A stretch of DNA of 64,000 nt from Methylophilaceae bacterium. Its GTDB lineage: Bacteria > Pseudomonadota > Gammaproteobacteria > Burkholderiales > Methylophilaceae. The DNA lies in NCBI GenBank assembly GCA_028247015.1, contig JAOKFJ010000001.1:48988-112987 (forward strand), given 5' to 3'. Shown here piece by piece: positions 17,354-29,473 of the stretch (the first letter of the stretch is position 1; each line of letters starts with the position of its first letter). The translations under genes were made by a program, and so were the position numbers. Below the pieces are notes generated by a model, which worked only from the letters and a program-made list of their open reading frames with translations, was not told the origin of the DNA and did not search any database.

Positions 17354-19489
17354 TTAATCTTCCTTGGCCTCATCTGCCGTTTTCTTCTCTGATACTGGTG
17401 GTGTTTCAATTAATGCCTTCGCACTAACTCTAACTCTTCCTTTGTCATCAACCTCAATAACTTTTACCTTTACTTCGTCACCCTCTGATAAATGGTCTTT
17501 AACTGCTTTTATCCTTTCATGAGCAATTTGTGAAATATGAAGTAATCCATCTTTGCCTGGTAGTAATGAAACAATCGCGCCAAAGTCTAGAATTTTTATT
17601 ACCTTACCGTCGTAGATCTGATCAACCTCAACATCAGCAGTAATTTCTTTAATTCTATCTATTGCTGCCTGTCCTGACTCACCACTTGTACATGCAACTT
17701 TAACAAGCCCATTATCATCAATATCTATTGTAGCTCCTGTTTCAGCAGCTAAACCCTTGATTACTGCGCCTCCTTTACCAATAACATCACGAATTTTATC
17801 TGGATGAATTTTAATTGTTAAAATTTGAGGGGCAAACTTTGACATCTCAGTTCTAGGTGCCTTTAATGTTTTCTTCATAATTTTTAGGATATGGTCAATA
17901 CCTTCTTTTGCTTGAGAAAGAGCAACTTGCATAATTTCTGCTGTTATTCCAGTAATCTTGATATCCATTTGAAGTGCAGTTATTCCGTTATCTGTACCTG
18001 CTACCTTAAAGTCCATATCACCCAAATGATCCTCATCTCCAAGAATATCTGTCAAAACAGCAACCCGATTACCATCTTTTATAAGGCCCATTGCAATACC
18101 TGCAACATGATCAGTCATAGGTACACCTGCATCCATCATAGCCATAGTTCCACCACATATGGATGCCATAGAACTTGAGCCATTGGATTCAGTAATTTCT
18201 GAGACTAGGCGTATTGTATAATCAAAATCCTCTTGACTAGGCAATGCTGCTGAAAGACCTCTTTTCGCTAATTTACCATGGCCAATCTCTCTTCTTTTTG
18301 GGGTGCCAACTCTTCCAGTTTCACCTGTTGCATAGGGAGGAAAATTATAATGAAGCATAAATCGATCTTTATATTCTCCCTGAAGTGCATCAATAATTTG
18401 TTCATCACGACCTGTGCCAAGTGTTGTAACAACGATTGCCTGCGTTTCACCTCTTGTAAAGAGAGCAGATCCATGAGCCCTTGGCAATACGCCTGTTCTT
18501 ATTTCAATAGGTCTAACTGTTCTAGTATCTCTGCCATCAATTCTTGGCTCCCCATCTAGAATTTTATTCCTAACAATTTTCGATTCCAAATTAAAAAACT
18601 CATTGTTAATTACATTAATTTCAGACGCGCTTGTATCTTCAGTTACAACTTTCTCTAAAATACCACCCTTAATTTCTGATAATTTTTCTGAGCGCTCACT
18701 TTTTGATTTAATTGCAAATGCTTTCTCTAAATCTTTAGCAGCAATTTTTTCAATTTGAGAGATTAAATCTTTATTTTCTTCTGGGGCTTTCCAGTCCCAT
18801 GGATCTTTTGATGCTTCTTTGGCAAATTCGTTAATCATTTTAATAACTGGTTGCATTGCCTTATGTCCAGCTTGAACAGCATCTAACATGACTTTTTCTG
18901 GTAATTCTTTAGCTTCAGATTCAACCATAAGAACTGCAGTATCACTACCAGCAACTACTAAATCTAAATCACTTTCTAATAATTGTGTTTTTGATGGATT
19001 TATAACAAATTTTTCATCAACATACCCTACCCGCGAAGCGCCAACAGGACCATAAAAAGGAATACCTGATATAGCTAAAGCTGCTGAAGCACCAATAATT
19101 GCAGGAATATCAGAATCTATTTCACTATCTGATGACATTACAGTAGCTACAATTTGTATTTCATTGTAAAAGTTTTTAGGGAATAGGGGTCTTAGAGGCC
19201 TATCAATTAACCTACATGTTAGAGTCTCTTTCTCGCTTGGACGTCCTTCTCTCTTAAAGAAACCTCCTGGGATTTTTCCTCCAGCATATGTTTTTTCTTG
19301 ATAGTCCACTGTCAATGGAAAGAAGTCTTGGCCTTCTTTAGCATTCTTTCTCCCTACAGCAGTTACAAAAACAACTGTATCGCCATAAGTTACCATTACT
19401 GCACCATCAGCTTGACGGCCTATCTCACCTGTTTCAATTGTGAGTGTATTGTCACCGAACTTAACACTTTTTTTTACTATATTAAACAT
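17354..19489 (-). CDS. pnp: Polynucleotide phosphorylase
   Basis: A 3'-5' phosphorolytic exoribonuclease and degradosome component. The 711-aa protein has two RNase PH-like cores ([27 protein letters not shown] and [20 protein letters not shown] regions), then KH ([15 protein letters not shown]) and S1 ([24 protein letters not shown]) RNA-binding domains. It lies downstream of rpsO on the same strand, as in most proteobacteria. Confidence 0.98.
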   Translation of the reverse strand: MFNIVKKSVKFGDNTLTIETGEIGRQADGAVMVTYGDTVVFVTAVGRKNAKEGQDFFPLTVDYQEKTYAGGKIPGGFFKREGRPSEKETLTCRLIDRPLRPLFPKNFYNEIQIVATVMSSDSEIDSDIPAIIGASAALAISGIPFYGPVGASRVGYVDEKFVINPSKTQLLESDLDLVVAGSDTAVLMVESEAKELPEKVMLDAVQAGHKAMQPVIKMINEFAKEASKDPWDWKAPEENKDLISQIEKIAAKDLEKAFAIKSKSERSEKLSEIKGGILEKVVTEDTSASEINVINNEFFNLESKIVRNKILDGEPRIDGRDTRTVRPIEIRTGVLPRAHGSALFTRGETQAIVVTTLGTGRDEQIIDALQGEYKDRFMLHYNFPPYATGETGRVGTPKRREIGHGKLAKRGLSAALPSQEDFDYTIRLVSEITESNGSSSMASICGGTMAMMDAGVPMTDHVAGIAMGLIKDGNRVAVLTDILGDEDHLGDMDFKVAGTDNGITALQMDIKITGITAEIMQVALSQAKEGIDHILKIMKKTLKAPRTEMSKFAPQILTIKIHPDKIRDVIGKGGAVIKGLAAETGATIDIDDNGLVKVACTSGESGQAAIDRIKEITADVEVDQIYDGKVIKILDFGAIVSLLPGKDGLLHISQIAHERIKAVKDHLSEGDEVKVKVIEVDDKGRVRVSAKALIETPPVSEKKTADEAKED

Positions 19490-19551
19490 TTATATTTTCC
19501 TTTAATTTTATAAATCATTATTCACTTCTCAATAATGAATGACTCAATAAT

Positions 19552-19595
19552 AAAAAAGCCGATAAGTGCCCTTATTAGCAAATTATCGGCTTTAA
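19552..19595 (-). terminator. Terminator-like hairpin between rpsO and pnp
   Basis: An AAAGCCGATAA / TTATCGGCTTT inverted repeat followed on the minus strand by six Ts. In enterobacteria a partial terminator and RNase III site lie at this same place, giving readthrough into pnp; whether this one is partial cannot be seen from sequence. Confidence 0.8.
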
Positions 19596-19612
19596 AATAC
19601 ACACAAACTTTT

Positions 19613-19882
19613 TTATTTTCTTAAACCAAGACGTTTTATTAATGACTGGTAACGCTCAAGACTTTCTCTTTTGAGGTAGTCTAAAAGTTTACGTCGTTGA
19701 CTCACTAATGCAAGAAGACCTCTTCTTGAATGATGATCTTTTGCATTAACTTGAAAGTGTCCTGTTAAATAATTGATTCTGTCTGTTATTAACGCGGCCT
19801 GAACTTCAGGCGATCCAGTATCATTTTTAGCTATTTGATATTCTTCTACTATTTTTGCTTTTTCTACAGCAGTGCTTGTCAT
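19613..19882 (-). CDS. rpsO: Small ribosomal subunit protein uS15
   Basis: A primary 16S rRNA-binding protein of the 30S platform, 89 aa, the family length. It shows the conserved GSPEVQ and the H-H-S-R-R-G-L segment ([24 protein letters not shown]). An AGGAG ribosome site precedes it on the minus strand. truB lies upstream and pnp downstream, the standard order. Confidence 0.98.
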   Translation of the reverse strand: MTSTAVEKAKIVEEYQIAKNDTGSPEVQAALITDRINYLTGHFQVNAKDHHSRRGLLALVSQRRKLLDYLKRESLERYQSLIKRLGLRK

Positions 19883-19959
19883 TTATTTCTCCTATTTCAG
19901 AACCGAACATTTTAACGGTATTTTATTAATTTAACAATATGTTTTTAAATAACTTATTT

Positions 19960-20859
19960 CTATATCGCCATTAATCTTTTTACCTTAAGATTACCTTTAG
20001 CATCTCCCTCAGCTAAACCTATAAAAAAATTTTCTTGAGTATAAAGTCTATATATATTTTTTAATGCTTCTTTTTTATGGACTATCTTTCCGTCCTTAAT
20101 GGCACTAGCTTCATCATTGCTGACAATAAGTGAATCAAAATTATTTAAAAACCTATCAATAGGGTTAATAAATTTAAATCTATCCTCAACTAGGGACTCC
20201 TCTATTGAATCTAATGCAATAGCGTCATTAATGGTAAGTGAACCAACTACTGTTCTTCTTAGGCTACTTAGATAGCCACCTACTTTTAGTTTTTCCCCTA
20301 TATCTTCTGCTAATGTTCGAATGTAAGTTCCTTTTGAACAATTTATTTCAAGAATTAATTCATCTTTTTCTAAATTAATTAATTTAATTGAAAATATTGT
20401 AATTATTCTTTTTTTTCTAGGTATTTGAATACCTTGCCGCGCATACTCATATAAAGGCTTTCCATCGTGCTTTAGGGCTGAATACATTGGCGGTGTCTGC
20501 TCAATAGCACCTTCAAAAGTTTTTAACACATTAGTAACTTCAGTTTTATTGGGGAACTTAACAATATTCAGATCTTTTAAAGTTCCCTCCGCATCTGCAG
20601 TTGAACTAGTAAAACCTAATTTTATTTTTGCTGCATATGTTTTATTTGCATCAAATAAATAGCTTGAAAATTTAGTAGCCTCTCCAAGGCAAACAGGTAA
20701 TATACCTGTAGCTAATGGATCTAACGTCCCTGTATGGCCTGCTTTTTTTGGATTATAAAGCCATTTTATTTTCGAGAGGGTTTGGTTTGATGAAAATCCT
20801 AGTGGCTTATCAATTATAAGCAGACCGTTGATTTCTTGCTTGGGGGACTTAATTATCAT
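19960..20859 (-). CDS. truB: tRNA pseudouridine(55) synthase
   Basis: Makes pseudouridine 55 in the T-loop of tRNAs. The catalytic aspartate lies in the motif KKAGHTGTLDPLATGILPVCLGEATK (about residues 37-62, quoted by its key piece GTLDPLATG), and the KGTYIRTLAEDIG motif is also present. The 299-aa length suits the family; the C-terminus has a PUA-like end. Co-transcribed with rbfA upstream (8-bp gap). Confidence 0.97.
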   Translation of the reverse strand: MIIKSPKQEINGLLIIDKPLGFSSNQTLSKIKWLYNPKKAGHTGTLDPLATGILPVCLGEATKFSSYLFDANKTYAAKIKLGFTSSTADAEGTLKDLNIVKFPNKTEVTNVLKTFEGAIEQTPPMYSALKHDGKPLYEYARQGIQIPRKKRIITIFSIKLINLEKDELILEINCSKGTYIRTLAEDIGEKLKVGGYLSSLRRTVVGSLTINDAIALDSIEESLVEDRFKFINPIDRFLNNFDSLIVSNDEASAIKDGKIVHKKEALKNIYRLYTQENFFIGLAEGDAKGNLKVKRLMAI

Positions 20860-20866
20860 AAATTAT

Positions 20867-21214
20867 TTATTTATCAGCATTCAAAACGCCATCAAGTAAA
20901 CGAGAAATTTTCATACTTTCATCTATGGTTTTATCGTAAACAAAATGTAGTTTTGGGATTCCTCTTGTGGTCATTTTTTTTGCTAATTGAGATCTTAAAA
21001 AAGGCATAGACCTTTTAAGTCCCTTAGAAACTTCTTCATCATAATTACTAGCAACAAAAAAAACTTTTGCATGTTTAAGGCATGGAGAAACTTCAACATC
21101 AAGAATTGTAAGTTTTTTTAGTGATGGGTCTTTAATTTGAAATTGTAGGAGGTCAGCTAGTTCTTTTTTTATTTGCTGACTAATTCTATCGCTTCTTGGA
21201 TAGTCCTTAGGCAA
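20867..21214 (-). CDS. rbfA: 30S ribosome-binding factor A
   Basis: A KH-like protein needed for late maturation of the 30S subunit and 16S rRNA 5' end, and for cold growth. The 115-aa sequence shows the family opening R-S-D-R-I-S-Q-Q-I-K-K-E-L and the core VEVSPCLKHAKVFF, followed by the P-K-L-H-F motif. It starts 2 bp after infB ends, so translation is likely coupled. Confidence 0.95.
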   Translation of the reverse strand: MPKDYPRSDRISQQIKKELADLLQFQIKDPSLKKLTILDVEVSPCLKHAKVFFVASNYDEEVSKGLKRSMPFLRSQLAKKMTTRGIPKLHFVYDKTIDESMKISRLLDGVLNADK

Positions 21215-21216
21215 AG

Positions 21217-23679
21217 TTAAAGCTTCCTTGCCACTTCAACTGTTTCATATACTTCAATCTGGTCACCAACATTAATATCATTAAAATTCTGGATAGACAG
21301 GCCACATTCATAATTTGCTTTTACTTCCTTAGCATCTTCTTTGAAGCGCTTGAGGGAATCTAGTTCACCGTCATATATCACTACATTATCTCTAAGAATA
21401 CGAATTTTTGAATTCTTTCTAATTAATCCTTCAAGCACATAACATCCAGCAATTGTTCCAATTTTTGATGCTTTGAAAATATCCCTAATTTCTACTAAGC
21501 CAAGAGTAACTTCTTTTCTTTCTGGAGATAATAATCCACTGAGGGCAGATTTCACTTCATCTACAGCTTCATAAATAATGCTGTAATAACGAACATCAAC
21601 CTCTAAATTAGCCGCTAATTTTCGTGCTCCGCCGTCTGCTCTTACATTAAATGCTAAAACAACTGCATTTGATGCCGTTGCTAGATTAATATCAGACTCA
21701 TTAACTGCTCCCACAGCTGAATGAATTACATTAACTCTGACTTCATCTGTTGATAATTTTTGAAGAGATCCCGCTAAGGCTTCGTATGATCCTTGAACAT
21801 CAGATTTAATAATTAATGGTAAAACTTTTACTTCTCCATCTGCTATTTGATCAAAAATATTCTCTAATTTAGATGCTTGTTGCTTAGCAAACTTCACATC
21901 CCTAAATTTTCCTTGCCTAAACATTGCAATCTCTCTGGCTTTTTTCTCATCATTTAATACGATAAATTCTTCGCCAGCATTTGGTACGCCCGATAATCCA
22001 ATTACTTCAACAGGAATTGATGGACCTGCTTTTGATACTTTTCCCCCAACTTCATCAATCATTGCTCTCACTCTTCCAAAGGCTGTTCCTGCTAAGATAA
22101 TGTCACTAGGATTTAATATGCCCGATTGTACTAATAATGTTGTTACAGGACCTCGACCTTTATCAAGCCTACCTTCAACCACAACACCTTTTGCGGGTGT
22201 ATTAATCGAGGCTTTTAGTTCTAGTACCTCAGCTTGAAGTAATATTGCATCTAATAAATTATCAATTCCTTGTCCTGTAATTGCTGACACCTCAACAAAC
22301 ATAGCATCTCCACCAAGTTCTTCTGGAATGACTTCATGTGTCAATAGCTCTCCCTTTACCTTTTCTGAGTTTGCATCAGGCTTATCAATCTTATTTATTG
22401 CAATAATAAGAGGAACATTAGCGGCCTTTGAATGATTAATTGCTTCAATCGTTTGGGGCATTACTCCATCATCAGCAGCAACAGCCAATACAACCACATC
22501 TGTCGCTTTTGCTCCTCGAGCTCGCATTTCCGAAAAAGCTGCATGTCCAGGTGTATCTAAAAAAGTAATCATGCCTTTAGCTGTTTCAACATGATAAGCG
22601 CCGATATGCTGAGTAATTCCACCTGCTTCACCAGAAGCAACTTTTGTAGTTCTTATATAATCGAGTAATGACGTTTTACCATGATCTACATGGCCCATAA
22701 CTGTAACAACTGGTGGGCGAGGCTCAACAATAGCATCAATAGTTTGGTCACTATCCAGTAAAGACTCTGGGTCATTTTCTATTGCAGCTTGTGGTTTATG
22801 TCCCATTTCTTCAACCACAATCATCGCAGTATCTTGGTCTAATATTTGATTAATTGTAACCATCATGCCCATACCCATTAGGTTTTTAATTACTTCTGCT
22901 GCTTTAACAGCCATCTTATGAGCTAAATCAGCTACAGAAATAGTTTCTGGAACTAGAATATCTCTTACAACTGGCTCTGAAGGTGCAGTAAAATTTGGTT
23001 CATCGTCGTCTCTAACTTTATTTTTTGTTTTTGGGGAGCGCCATCCACTTTTTCCAGAGTCATTCCTCCCTCTAACAGGACGTTTTTTTATTGTCCTATC
23101 TACCCATTTTTCTTTTGGCTTTTTATCTTTCTCTGCTTTAACGCCAATTTTTGATGCAGGACGATGCAATGTTCCATCATTGGCAGGCTCTTCTTTCTTT
23201 GGTTCAGTTTTAGGAGATTGTTTCTTAATTGCTTCAGCAGCTTGGATTTCTGCAAGAGCCGAATGCCTTTTAGCTTCATCGTCTCTTATATTTTTTTGAT
23301 TATTGTCTACAACTTCAATAGGGGCTTCTGGCTTATTTGGCTTAGCTTCTTCAGAAATATTTTTATTTTTCTTTTCTTGATCAGGCTTCACGAGCGTTCT
23401 CTTCTTTCTAACTTCTACCTGAATGGTTCTAGCTCTTCCCTCACTATCTGTTTTTCTTATTTCCGTACTCTGTTTACGAGTTAATGTAATTTTAGATTTA
23501 GGTTTTTGATCGCCCCCATGAGAATTACGAAGAAAACCCAATAGTGCAGATTTATCTGATTCAATAAGCTCATCCGAAGCAGCCGACTTATTTACACCCG
23601 CACTTTTAAGTTGCTCTAGTAATAGATCTATTGGTAACCCCAATTCAATTGCAAACTTTTCTACTGTAGATGTTTCCAT
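21217..23679 (-). CDS. infB: Translation initiation factor IF-2
   Basis: The GTPase that brings fMet-tRNA to the 30S subunit. The 820-aa protein has an N-terminal IF2-N fold ([22 protein letters not shown]), a long lysine/glutamate-rich linker (about 60-230), a second IF2-N domain, then the G domain with G1 GHVDHGKT (about 330), G3 DTPGHAAF and G4 NKIDKPD, and domains II-IV. It sits between nusA and rbfA. Confidence 0.98.
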   Translation of the reverse strand: METSTVEKFAIELGLPIDLLLEQLKSAGVNKSAASDELIESDKSALLGFLRNSHGGDQKPKSKITLTRKQSTEIRKTDSEGRARTIQVEVRKKRTLVKPDQEKKNKNISEEAKPNKPEAPIEVVDNNQKNIRDDEAKRHSALAEIQAAEAIKKQSPKTEPKKEEPANDGTLHRPASKIGVKAEKDKKPKEKWVDRTIKKRPVRGRNDSGKSGWRSPKTKNKVRDDDEPNFTAPSEPVVRDILVPETISVADLAHKMAVKAAEVIKNLMGMGMMVTINQILDQDTAMIVVEEMGHKPQAAIENDPESLLDSDQTIDAIVEPRPPVVTVMGHVDHGKTSLLDYIRTTKVASGEAGGITQHIGAYHVETAKGMITFLDTPGHAAFSEMRARGAKATDVVVLAVAADDGVMPQTIEAINHSKAANVPLIIAINKIDKPDANSEKVKGELLTHEVIPEELGGDAMFVEVSAITGQGIDNLLDAILLQAEVLELKASINTPAKGVVVEGRLDKGRGPVTTLLVQSGILNPSDIILAGTAFGRVRAMIDEVGGKVSKAGPSIPVEVIGLSGVPNAGEEFIVLNDEKKAREIAMFRQGKFRDVKFAKQQASKLENIFDQIADGEVKVLPLIIKSDVQGSYEALAGSLQKLSTDEVRVNVIHSAVGAVNESDINLATASNAVVLAFNVRADGGARKLAANLEVDVRYYSIIYEAVDEVKSALSGLLSPERKEVTLGLVEIRDIFKASKIGTIAGCYVLEGLIRKNSKIRILRDNVVIYDGELDSLKRFKEDAKEVKANYECGLSIQNFNDINVGDQIEVYETVEVARKL

Positions 23680-23698
23680 TCAAACTCCAATAAATTAT

Positions 23699-25165
23699 TT
23701 AAACAAACCATGGTGCACGAGCCGTCATTATTAAATTTTTCGCTTTTTCTTCGTCAACTTTAACCAAATCTAGTAATTCATCAGCTGCCAATTCTGCAAG
23801 ATCTTCCATTGATATAACTCCTTTTGAAGCCAATAGCTTTGCCATATCTGCATCCATTCCATCCATTGATAATAAATCTTCAGCCGGCTCAGCTACTTTC
23901 TCTTCTTTTGCAATAGCATCAGTTAAAATTGCAGCTGTTGCTCTTGATCTTAATTCAGAAACAGTATCCTCATCAAATGCTGCTATTTGAACCATCTCCT
24001 CAATAGGCACATAAGCTACCTCTTCTATAGTAGAAAAACCTTCTTGTACTAAAATATCAGCAACATCTTCATCAACATCTAGTTTTTCAATAAATAATTG
24101 ACTTACTGAAGCGTATTCATCCTTCGTTTTTTGATCAGATTCTTCTTCCGTTAAAATATTTAACTCCCATCCTGTTAATTCAGATGCAAGTCTTATATTT
24201 TGTCCTCCTCTGCCAATTGCTTGAGCAAGTTGGTCTTCTGAGACGGCTAAATCCATACTGTGTTTGTCCTCATCAACAACTATGCTAGAAACCTCTGCCG
24301 GTGCCATTGCGTTGATTACAAACTGAGCTGGCTCTATAGACCATAAAACTATATCTACTCTTTCTCCAGCTAATTCACCTGTTACAGCTTGAACGCGAGA
24401 ACCTCTCATCCCTACACAAGTTCCAACAGGATCTAGTCGTTGATCGTTGCCCTTTACTGCAATCTTAGATCTAAGTCCAGGATCTCTTGATGCAGACATA
24501 ATTTCTAATAATCCTTCTTCAATTTCTGGTACTTCTAGCTCAAAAAGTCTTTTAAGGAACTCAGGGTCAGTTCTCGAAAGAACTAGCTGAGGTCCACGAA
24601 CGCTATCATCGATTTTTAATAGAATCGCCCTAATACGATCTCCAACTCTTAAGTTCTCTTTTGGAATCATTTGCTCGCGGGGCAGAACTGCATCAAGCCT
24701 ACCAATCTCAATGATTGCATTTCCTCTTTCCATTCTTCTAATTTGTCCAGATACTAATTTTTCATCTCTTGCTAAAAAATCATTTAAAATCTGTTCTCGC
24801 TCTGCTTCCCTTACCTTCTGCAAAATTACCTGTTTTGCTGCTTGCGCCCCAATTCTGCCAAATTCAACTGAATCAATTGGCTCTTTTATAACTTCATTTT
24901 CTGATTTTCCTTTAGCTCTTTCATCAGTAGGAGGTATTTCTGCATCTGAATTTTCAATTAATTCTTCAGGAATAATTGTCCAACATTGAAAAGATTGATA
25001 TTCCCCATTTTCTTTATCAATCTCAACTCGAATATCAACGCCTGCATCATATTTTTTTTTAGTAGCTGAAGCTAAAGCTAATTCTAAGGCTGTAAATATT
25101 AAGTCTCTCCCAACGTTTTTTTCATGTGCAAGTGCATCTACAAGTAATAAAATCTCACGACTCAT
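23699..25165 (-). CDS. nusA: Transcription termination/antitermination factor NusA
   Basis: Binds RNA polymerase and nascent RNA to control pausing, termination and antitermination. The 488-aa protein has the N-terminal polymerase-binding domain, an S1 domain (about 130-200), KH1 and KH2 domains (DPVGTCVGMRGSRVQAV and AIGRGGQNIRLASELTGW), and two C-terminal acidic repeats with LASKGVISMEDLAELA-type motifs. It lies between rimP and infB, the common order. Confidence 0.98.
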   Translation of the reverse strand: MSREILLLVDALAHEKNVGRDLIFTALELALASATKKKYDAGVDIRVEIDKENGEYQSFQCWTIIPEELIENSDAEIPPTDERAKGKSENEVIKEPIDSVEFGRIGAQAAKQVILQKVREAEREQILNDFLARDEKLVSGQIRRMERGNAIIEIGRLDAVLPREQMIPKENLRVGDRIRAILLKIDDSVRGPQLVLSRTDPEFLKRLFELEVPEIEEGLLEIMSASRDPGLRSKIAVKGNDQRLDPVGTCVGMRGSRVQAVTGELAGERVDIVLWSIEPAQFVINAMAPAEVSSIVVDEDKHSMDLAVSEDQLAQAIGRGGQNIRLASELTGWELNILTEEESDQKTKDEYASVSQLFIEKLDVDEDVADILVQEGFSTIEEVAYVPIEEMVQIAAFDEDTVSELRSRATAAILTDAIAKEEKVAEPAEDLLSMDGMDADMAKLLASKGVISMEDLAELAADELLDLVKVDEEKAKNLIMTARAPWFV

Positions 25166-25187
25166 TTTTTTCTCCGGCTTGTTATCT

Positions 25188-25625
25188 TCATAATTTTGGA
25201 TCTAATCGGGCTTTATCAATTTGATCAAAATCAATCTCAATTAACGAGTTCTCTGATTCCAACAAAACAATATTCCCTTTTATTCCTTTTATTACACCAC
25301 TAAAATTTCTGCTCTCTAGAATTGGTAAACGGGTCTTAATTTTTACTCTCTCTTCCTTAAAGCGCTCATAATCAATCAATTTTTTAACCACTCTATCCGC
25401 TCCTGGAGATGATACCTCCAGCCTTCCATAATCTATATCCTCTTCCACTGACAAAACATGATTCAATTGATTACTTACAACAACACAATCGTCAATATTA
25501 ACTGAATCTAATTTATCAATAAATACTCTTAAAAGCTGGCCATGATTAATTATTTCAATATCTACAAGTTCATACCCTAATTGAGTAACCGTTTTATCGA
25601 TTAAATGCTCTAAATCTATAGCCAA
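25188..25625 (-). CDS. rimP: Ribosome maturation factor RimP
   Basis: Needed for 30S maturation. The 145-aa protein matches the family: an N-terminal L-G-Y-E-L-V-D-I-E motif, then L-R-V-F-I-D near residue 30 and EVSSPGADRVVK near 70, and a C-terminal SH3-like part. It heads the nusA-infB-rbfA-truB-rpsO-pnp operon, just after the tyrS terminator. Confidence 0.95.
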   Translation of the reverse strand: MAIDLEHLIDKTVTQLGYELVDIEIINHGQLLRVFIDKLDSVNIDDCVVVSNQLNHVLSVEEDIDYGRLEVSSPGADRVVKKLIDYERFKEERVKIKTRLPILESRNFSGVIKGIKGNIVLLESENSLIEIDFDQIDKARLDPKL

Positions 25626-25657
25626 TTTTCGATGCCCTTAATATATATTCCCTTTAA

Positions 25658-25680
25658 ACAAAAAAAGGGCCATAGGCCCG
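25658..25680 (-). terminator. Rho-independent terminator after tyrS
   Basis: On the minus strand the stem GGGCC-TAT-GGCCC is followed by seven Ts. It separates tyrS from the rimP operon, so rimP must have its own promoter in the roughly 30 bases downstream or readthrough. Confidence 0.9.
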
Positions 25681-25742
25681 TCTTCAAGATGCGAATTATA
25701 TCAATAAATTCAATAAATTGGAAGAATAATATTACTAGAATC

Positions 25743-26936
25743 TTACATTATAGAGACGCGAGCAAATTTTCTTTTACCCACTTGGATAGTAATTATTGCA
25801 TCCCGTAAAATAAGCTTTTTAGGATCTTCGAATTTTTCGCCATTAACTTTAATCCCCCCACCAGCAATTAACCGCATAGCTTCAGAAGTGCTTGATACTA
25901 GATTAATTTTTTTTAATAGCTGAGGAACTGAAATACCAGCACCGTCACACTTAATATTGAAATTAGGGATATCTTTTGGAATCTGACCTTTTGATCTAAT
26001 ATTAAAATTATTTTCTGCTTTATCTGAGGCATCAGCATCATGAAATCTTTCAACTAGCTCTTTTGCAAATTCTACCTTAATTTTTTTTGGATTTTCACCT
26101 TCTTCTGCTCTTAATTTCCACAGCCTAATTTGTTTAGCAGTCTTTAAGGATAGAAGATCTATATATCTCCACATTAAATCGTCTGAAATTGATAAGAGTT
26201 TTGCAAAAATACTTTCAGGGGCTTCATCAATACTTATATAATTATTTAACGACTTAGACATTTTCTGAACACCGTCTAGACCTTCTAGAAGCGGCATTGT
26301 TAAAATACATTGCTGTTCCTGATTATAATGTTTTTGTAGTTCACGCCCCATTAATAAATTAAATTTCTGATCTGTACCTCCAATCTCAACATCAGCTTTT
26401 AAGGCTACTGAATCATAGCCTTGAAGTAATGGGTAAATAAACTCATGAATTGCAATAGGCTGATTTGACTTATACCTTTTAGAAAAATCATCACGCTCTA
26501 ACATTCTTGCGACAGTATGTGTTGCAGCAAGCTTTAGAATTCCACTAGCACCTAAATCATTTAACCAAGTTGAATTAAAAACAATCTCAGTTTTTTCTTT
26601 AATTAATATTTTAAATACTTGATCTGCATAACTCTCAGCATTTTTTTGAACATCTTCTTTTGACAAGGGAGGTCTAGTTACATTCTTACCTGAAGGATCT
26701 CCAATCATTCCAGTAAAGTCACCAATTAAGAAAATGACTTCGTGACCTAAATCCTGAAATTGTCTTAACTTATTCAATAAAACAGTGTGGCCTAAGTGCA
26801 AATCAGGGGCCGTAGGATCAAATCCAGCCTTAATTTTAAGAGGCTTGCCTTTTTTTAATTTCTCAATTAACTCTGATTCGATTAGGATCTCATCTGAACC
26901 ACGCTTAATTAAATCTAATGTTTCTTCAATTTTCAA
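25743..26936 (-). CDS. tyrS: Tyrosyl-tRNA synthetase
   Basis: A class I synthetase that charges tRNA-Tyr. The 397-aa protein has the HIGH motif as HLGHT (about 47-51), the tyrosine site including [22 protein letters not shown] (key piece GGTDQ), the KMSKS motif in QKMSKSLNN and a C-terminal S4 RNA-binding domain ([16 protein letters not shown]). It is divergent from anmK. Confidence 0.98.
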   Translation of the reverse strand: MKIEETLDLIKRGSDEILIESELIEKLKKGKPLKIKAGFDPTAPDLHLGHTVLLNKLRQFQDLGHEVIFLIGDFTGMIGDPSGKNVTRPPLSKEDVQKNAESYADQVFKILIKEKTEIVFNSTWLNDLGASGILKLAATHTVARMLERDDFSKRYKSNQPIAIHEFIYPLLQGYDSVALKADVEIGGTDQKFNLLMGRELQKHYNQEQQCILTMPLLEGLDGVQKMSKSLNNYISIDEAPESIFAKLLSISDDLMWRYIDLLSLKTAKQIRLWKLRAEEGENPKKIKVEFAKELVERFHDADASDKAENNFNIRSKGQIPKDIPNFNIKCDGAGISVPQLLKKINLVSSTSEAMRLIAGGGIKVNGEKFEDPKKLILRDAIITIQVGKRKFARVSIM

Positions 26937-27050
26937 TGAAATTTTCCAGTTAATCAGTAATTAGTATAATTTTAACTCAATTATGATTTTAAAAATATTA
27001 CTACTTTATTTAGGCTTGTATTAAAAAATAAAGTTGTCACAATTAAACTC

Positions 27051-28145
27051 ATGAAAAATGAAAAATTAATCTTTGGGGTAATGTCAGGCACGAGTCTAGA
27101 TGGGATTGATGTGGTATTAATAAAGATAGGAAATAAAAATATAAAATTAATTGATTTTGCACACAAGCCTTACTCAAATAAATTAGCTAATGCCCTACTA
27201 TTAATCCAAAAACCCATTCATAACGATTTAGAATTAAGTATTGAACTAGGCTTGTTACACGCACAGACTACTGCATCAATGATTAATACCATGCTTAAAA
27301 AATTAAATATTTATCCCAAGAAAGTTTGCTGTATTGGTTATCACGGACAAACTATTAGGCATCAACCATCAAAGAAATTTTCCGTGCAAATTGGCAATGC
27401 TCATATGTTGGCAGAAAAAACAAATATTGCCGTCGTAGCAGACTTTAGGAATAGGGATATAGTTGCTGGTGGTCAAGGGGCTCCTTTAGTACCTTCTTTC
27501 CATCAGAAAGTATTTTCTTCTCGAACTAAGAATAGAGTCATTATCAATGTTGGAGGAATTAGCAACCTAACATACCTTAAAATCGGTGATAAATTAATTG
27601 GTTTTGATTGTGGTCCAGGAAACCTTCTACTAGATTATTGGGTCCAAAAAAATAAAAATAAGAACTATGATGATAAGGGTAAATGGGCCAGCACTGGAAA
27701 TATTATTCCTAATTTACTTATAGAATTTATGAAAGAACCTTTTTTTCAAAAAAAACCTCCAAAAAGCACTGGAAGAGACTTATTTAATTCTTGCTGGTTA
27801 GAAAAATTTGATCATAAAAAAGAAAGTCCTGAAGATGTTCAGCGAACCCTTCTAGAGCTCACTGCTATATCTATAAAACTTGCTATAGTAAGATATTGTA
27901 ATGAAGTAGATGAAATATTCATATGTGGGGGTGGTAGTAAAAATATATTCTTAAAAAATAGATTAGAACAGTTAACTACTCAAAAAATAAATAATACAGA
28001 GGAATTAGGAATTCCTTCTCAGTCAGTTGAGGCTGTAGCATTCGGTTGGCTAGCAAATGAAAGATTAAACAATATACCTAATAATTCACCAGAAATTACT
28101 GGATCATCAGGCAAAAGAATCCTAGGAATAACTCATCCTGCCTAA
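27051..28145 (+). CDS. anmK: Anhydro-N-acetylmuramic acid kinase
   Basis: Phosphorylates and hydrolyses 1,6-anhydro-MurNAc to MurNAc-6-P in peptidoglycan recycling. The 364-aa protein has the family opening GVMSGTSLDGIDVVL, the catalytic region (NVGGISNLTYL, FDCGPGNLLLDYW) and a late IFICGGGSKNIFL segment. In other proteobacteria it lies next to tyrS and erpA, as here. No other recycling genes are in view. Confidence 0.96.
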   Translation: MKNEKLIFGVMSGTSLDGIDVVLIKIGNKNIKLIDFAHKPYSNKLANALLLIQKPIHNDLELSIELGLLHAQTTASMINTMLKKLNIYPKKVCCIGYHGQTIRHQPSKKFSVQIGNAHMLAEKTNIAVVADFRNRDIVAGGQGAPLVPSFHQKVFSSRTKNRVIINVGGISNLTYLKIGDKLIGFDCGPGNLLLDYWVQKNKNKNYDDKGKWASTGNIIPNLLIEFMKEPFFQKKPPKSTGRDLFNSCWLEKFDHKKESPEDVQRTLLELTAISIKLAIVRYCNEVDEIFICGGGSKNIFLKNRLEQLTTQKINNTEELGIPSQSVEAVAFGWLANERLNNIPNNSPEITGSSGKRILGITHPA

Positions 28146-28195
28146 ATATAAATATTTTAAGTTATAATAGAAGTTCGTAAATATCCCAAAAAAAA

Positions 28196-29473
28196 ATGGC
28201 TTCAGAAAAATCAAAAATTATAGTTGATAATAAAGAAATTGATCTCCCGTTAATAAGAGGGACAATGGGCTTGCCAGCAATCGATATAAGAACACTCAAT
28301 CAAAAAGGTATGTATACCTTTGATCCTGGCTATTTATCAACTGCATCATGCAGCTCCGCTATTACATATGTCGATGGTGAAAATGGCGAACTTCTATATC
28401 GTGGTTATCCCATTGAGCAATTGTCTGAAAAATGTGACTTTTTAGATGTCTCATACTTACTTTTCAACGGTGAACTTCCAACAGATATAGAAAAGCAAAA
28501 TTATAGGAAATCTATTAATGGGCATACATTAATCCATGACCAATTAAATAGTGTCTATAGAGGTTTCCGAAGAGACTCTCACCCAATGGCAGTGATGATT
28601 GGTGTTGTTGCATCTATGTCAGCTTTTTATACTGACAAAATGGATATGAATAATCCTGACCATCGAAAATTATCCGCAATGCGATTATTAGCAAAATTAC
28701 CTACAATAGGCTCATGGAGTTATACATATAGTCTTGGACTACCATCTGTATACCCTCAAAATGATCTGGGTTATGCTGGAAACTTTCTTAATATGATGTT
28801 CTCAAGTCCCAATAAAAAATATCAAAATAATCCTATTCTTACACGAGCTTTAGAAAAAATTCTAATTCTTCATGCTGATCATGAACAAAATGCATCTACA
28901 TCGACTGTTAGATTAGTTGGATCCTCAGGAGCGAATCCTTATGCATGTATTGCTTCAGGAATTGCATCTTTATGGGGGCCAGCGCATGGTGGTGCCAATG
29001 AAGCAACTTTAAAAATGTTAGCTGAAATAGGAAATGAAGATCGTATTGGTGAATATATAAAAAGAGCGAAGGATAAAGATGATGATTTTCGTTTAATGGG
29101 TTTTGGTCATCGCATCTACCGCAATAAAGATCCACGTGCTGAAATTATGAAAATAACTTGTCACGAAGTACTTAACGAGCTAAATCTCTCTAACGAACCC
29201 TTATTCAGATTGGCTTTAACTTTAGAAAAGATTGCCCTAGAAGATAAATATTTTATAGAAAAGAAACTATATCCAAATGTTGACTTCTATTCAGGCATAG
29301 TTATGAGAGCACTTGGTATTCCAAACTCCATGTTCACGGCTGTTTTTGCGATTGCGCGAACAGCTGGATGGGTATCACATTGGAATGAAATGTTAAGCGA
29401 CAAAGAAAACAAAATTGGCCGTCCTCGCCAAGTTTATACAGGTCTAGCAAAAAGAAATATTAAACCTTTCTAG
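28196..29473 (+). CDS. gltA: Citrate synthase (type II)
   Basis: Condenses acetyl-CoA and oxaloacetate at the entry to the TCA cycle. The 425-aa length is that of the hexameric NADH-sensitive type. Catalytic residues are visible: His in [12 protein letters not shown], His in [11 protein letters not shown] and Asp in the later YPNVDFYSG motif. A TATAAT at 28163-28168 is a likely -10. Its stop overlaps the convergent erpA stop. In obligate methylotrophs the TCA cycle is often incomplete; here the enzyme would then serve biosynthesis, which is inference. Confidence 0.97.
   Translation: MASEKSKIIVDNKEIDLPLIRGTMGLPAIDIRTLNQKGMYTFDPGYLSTASCSSAITYVDGENGELLYRGYPIEQLSEKCDFLDVSYLLFNGELPTDIEKQNYRKSINGHTLIHDQLNSVYRGFRRDSHPMAVMIGVVASMSAFYTDKMDMNNPDHRKLSAMRLLAKLPTIGSWSYTYSLGLPSVYPQNDLGYAGNFLNMMFSSPNKKYQNNPILTRALEKILILHADHEQNASTSTVRLVGSSGANPYACIASGIASLWGPAHGGANEATLKMLAEIGNEDRIGEYIKRAKDKDDDFRLMGFGHRIYRNKDPRAEIMKITCHEVLNELNLSNEPLFRLALTLEKIALEDKYFIEKKLYPNVDFYSGIVMRALGIPNSMFTAVFAIARTAGWVSHWNEMLSDKENKIGRPRQVYTGLAKRNIKPF

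Noticed and set aside
19552..19595. RNase III site between rpsO and pnp
   Set aside because: A hairpin is present, but it reads equally as a simple terminator; enterobacterial-style control cannot be shown from sequence.
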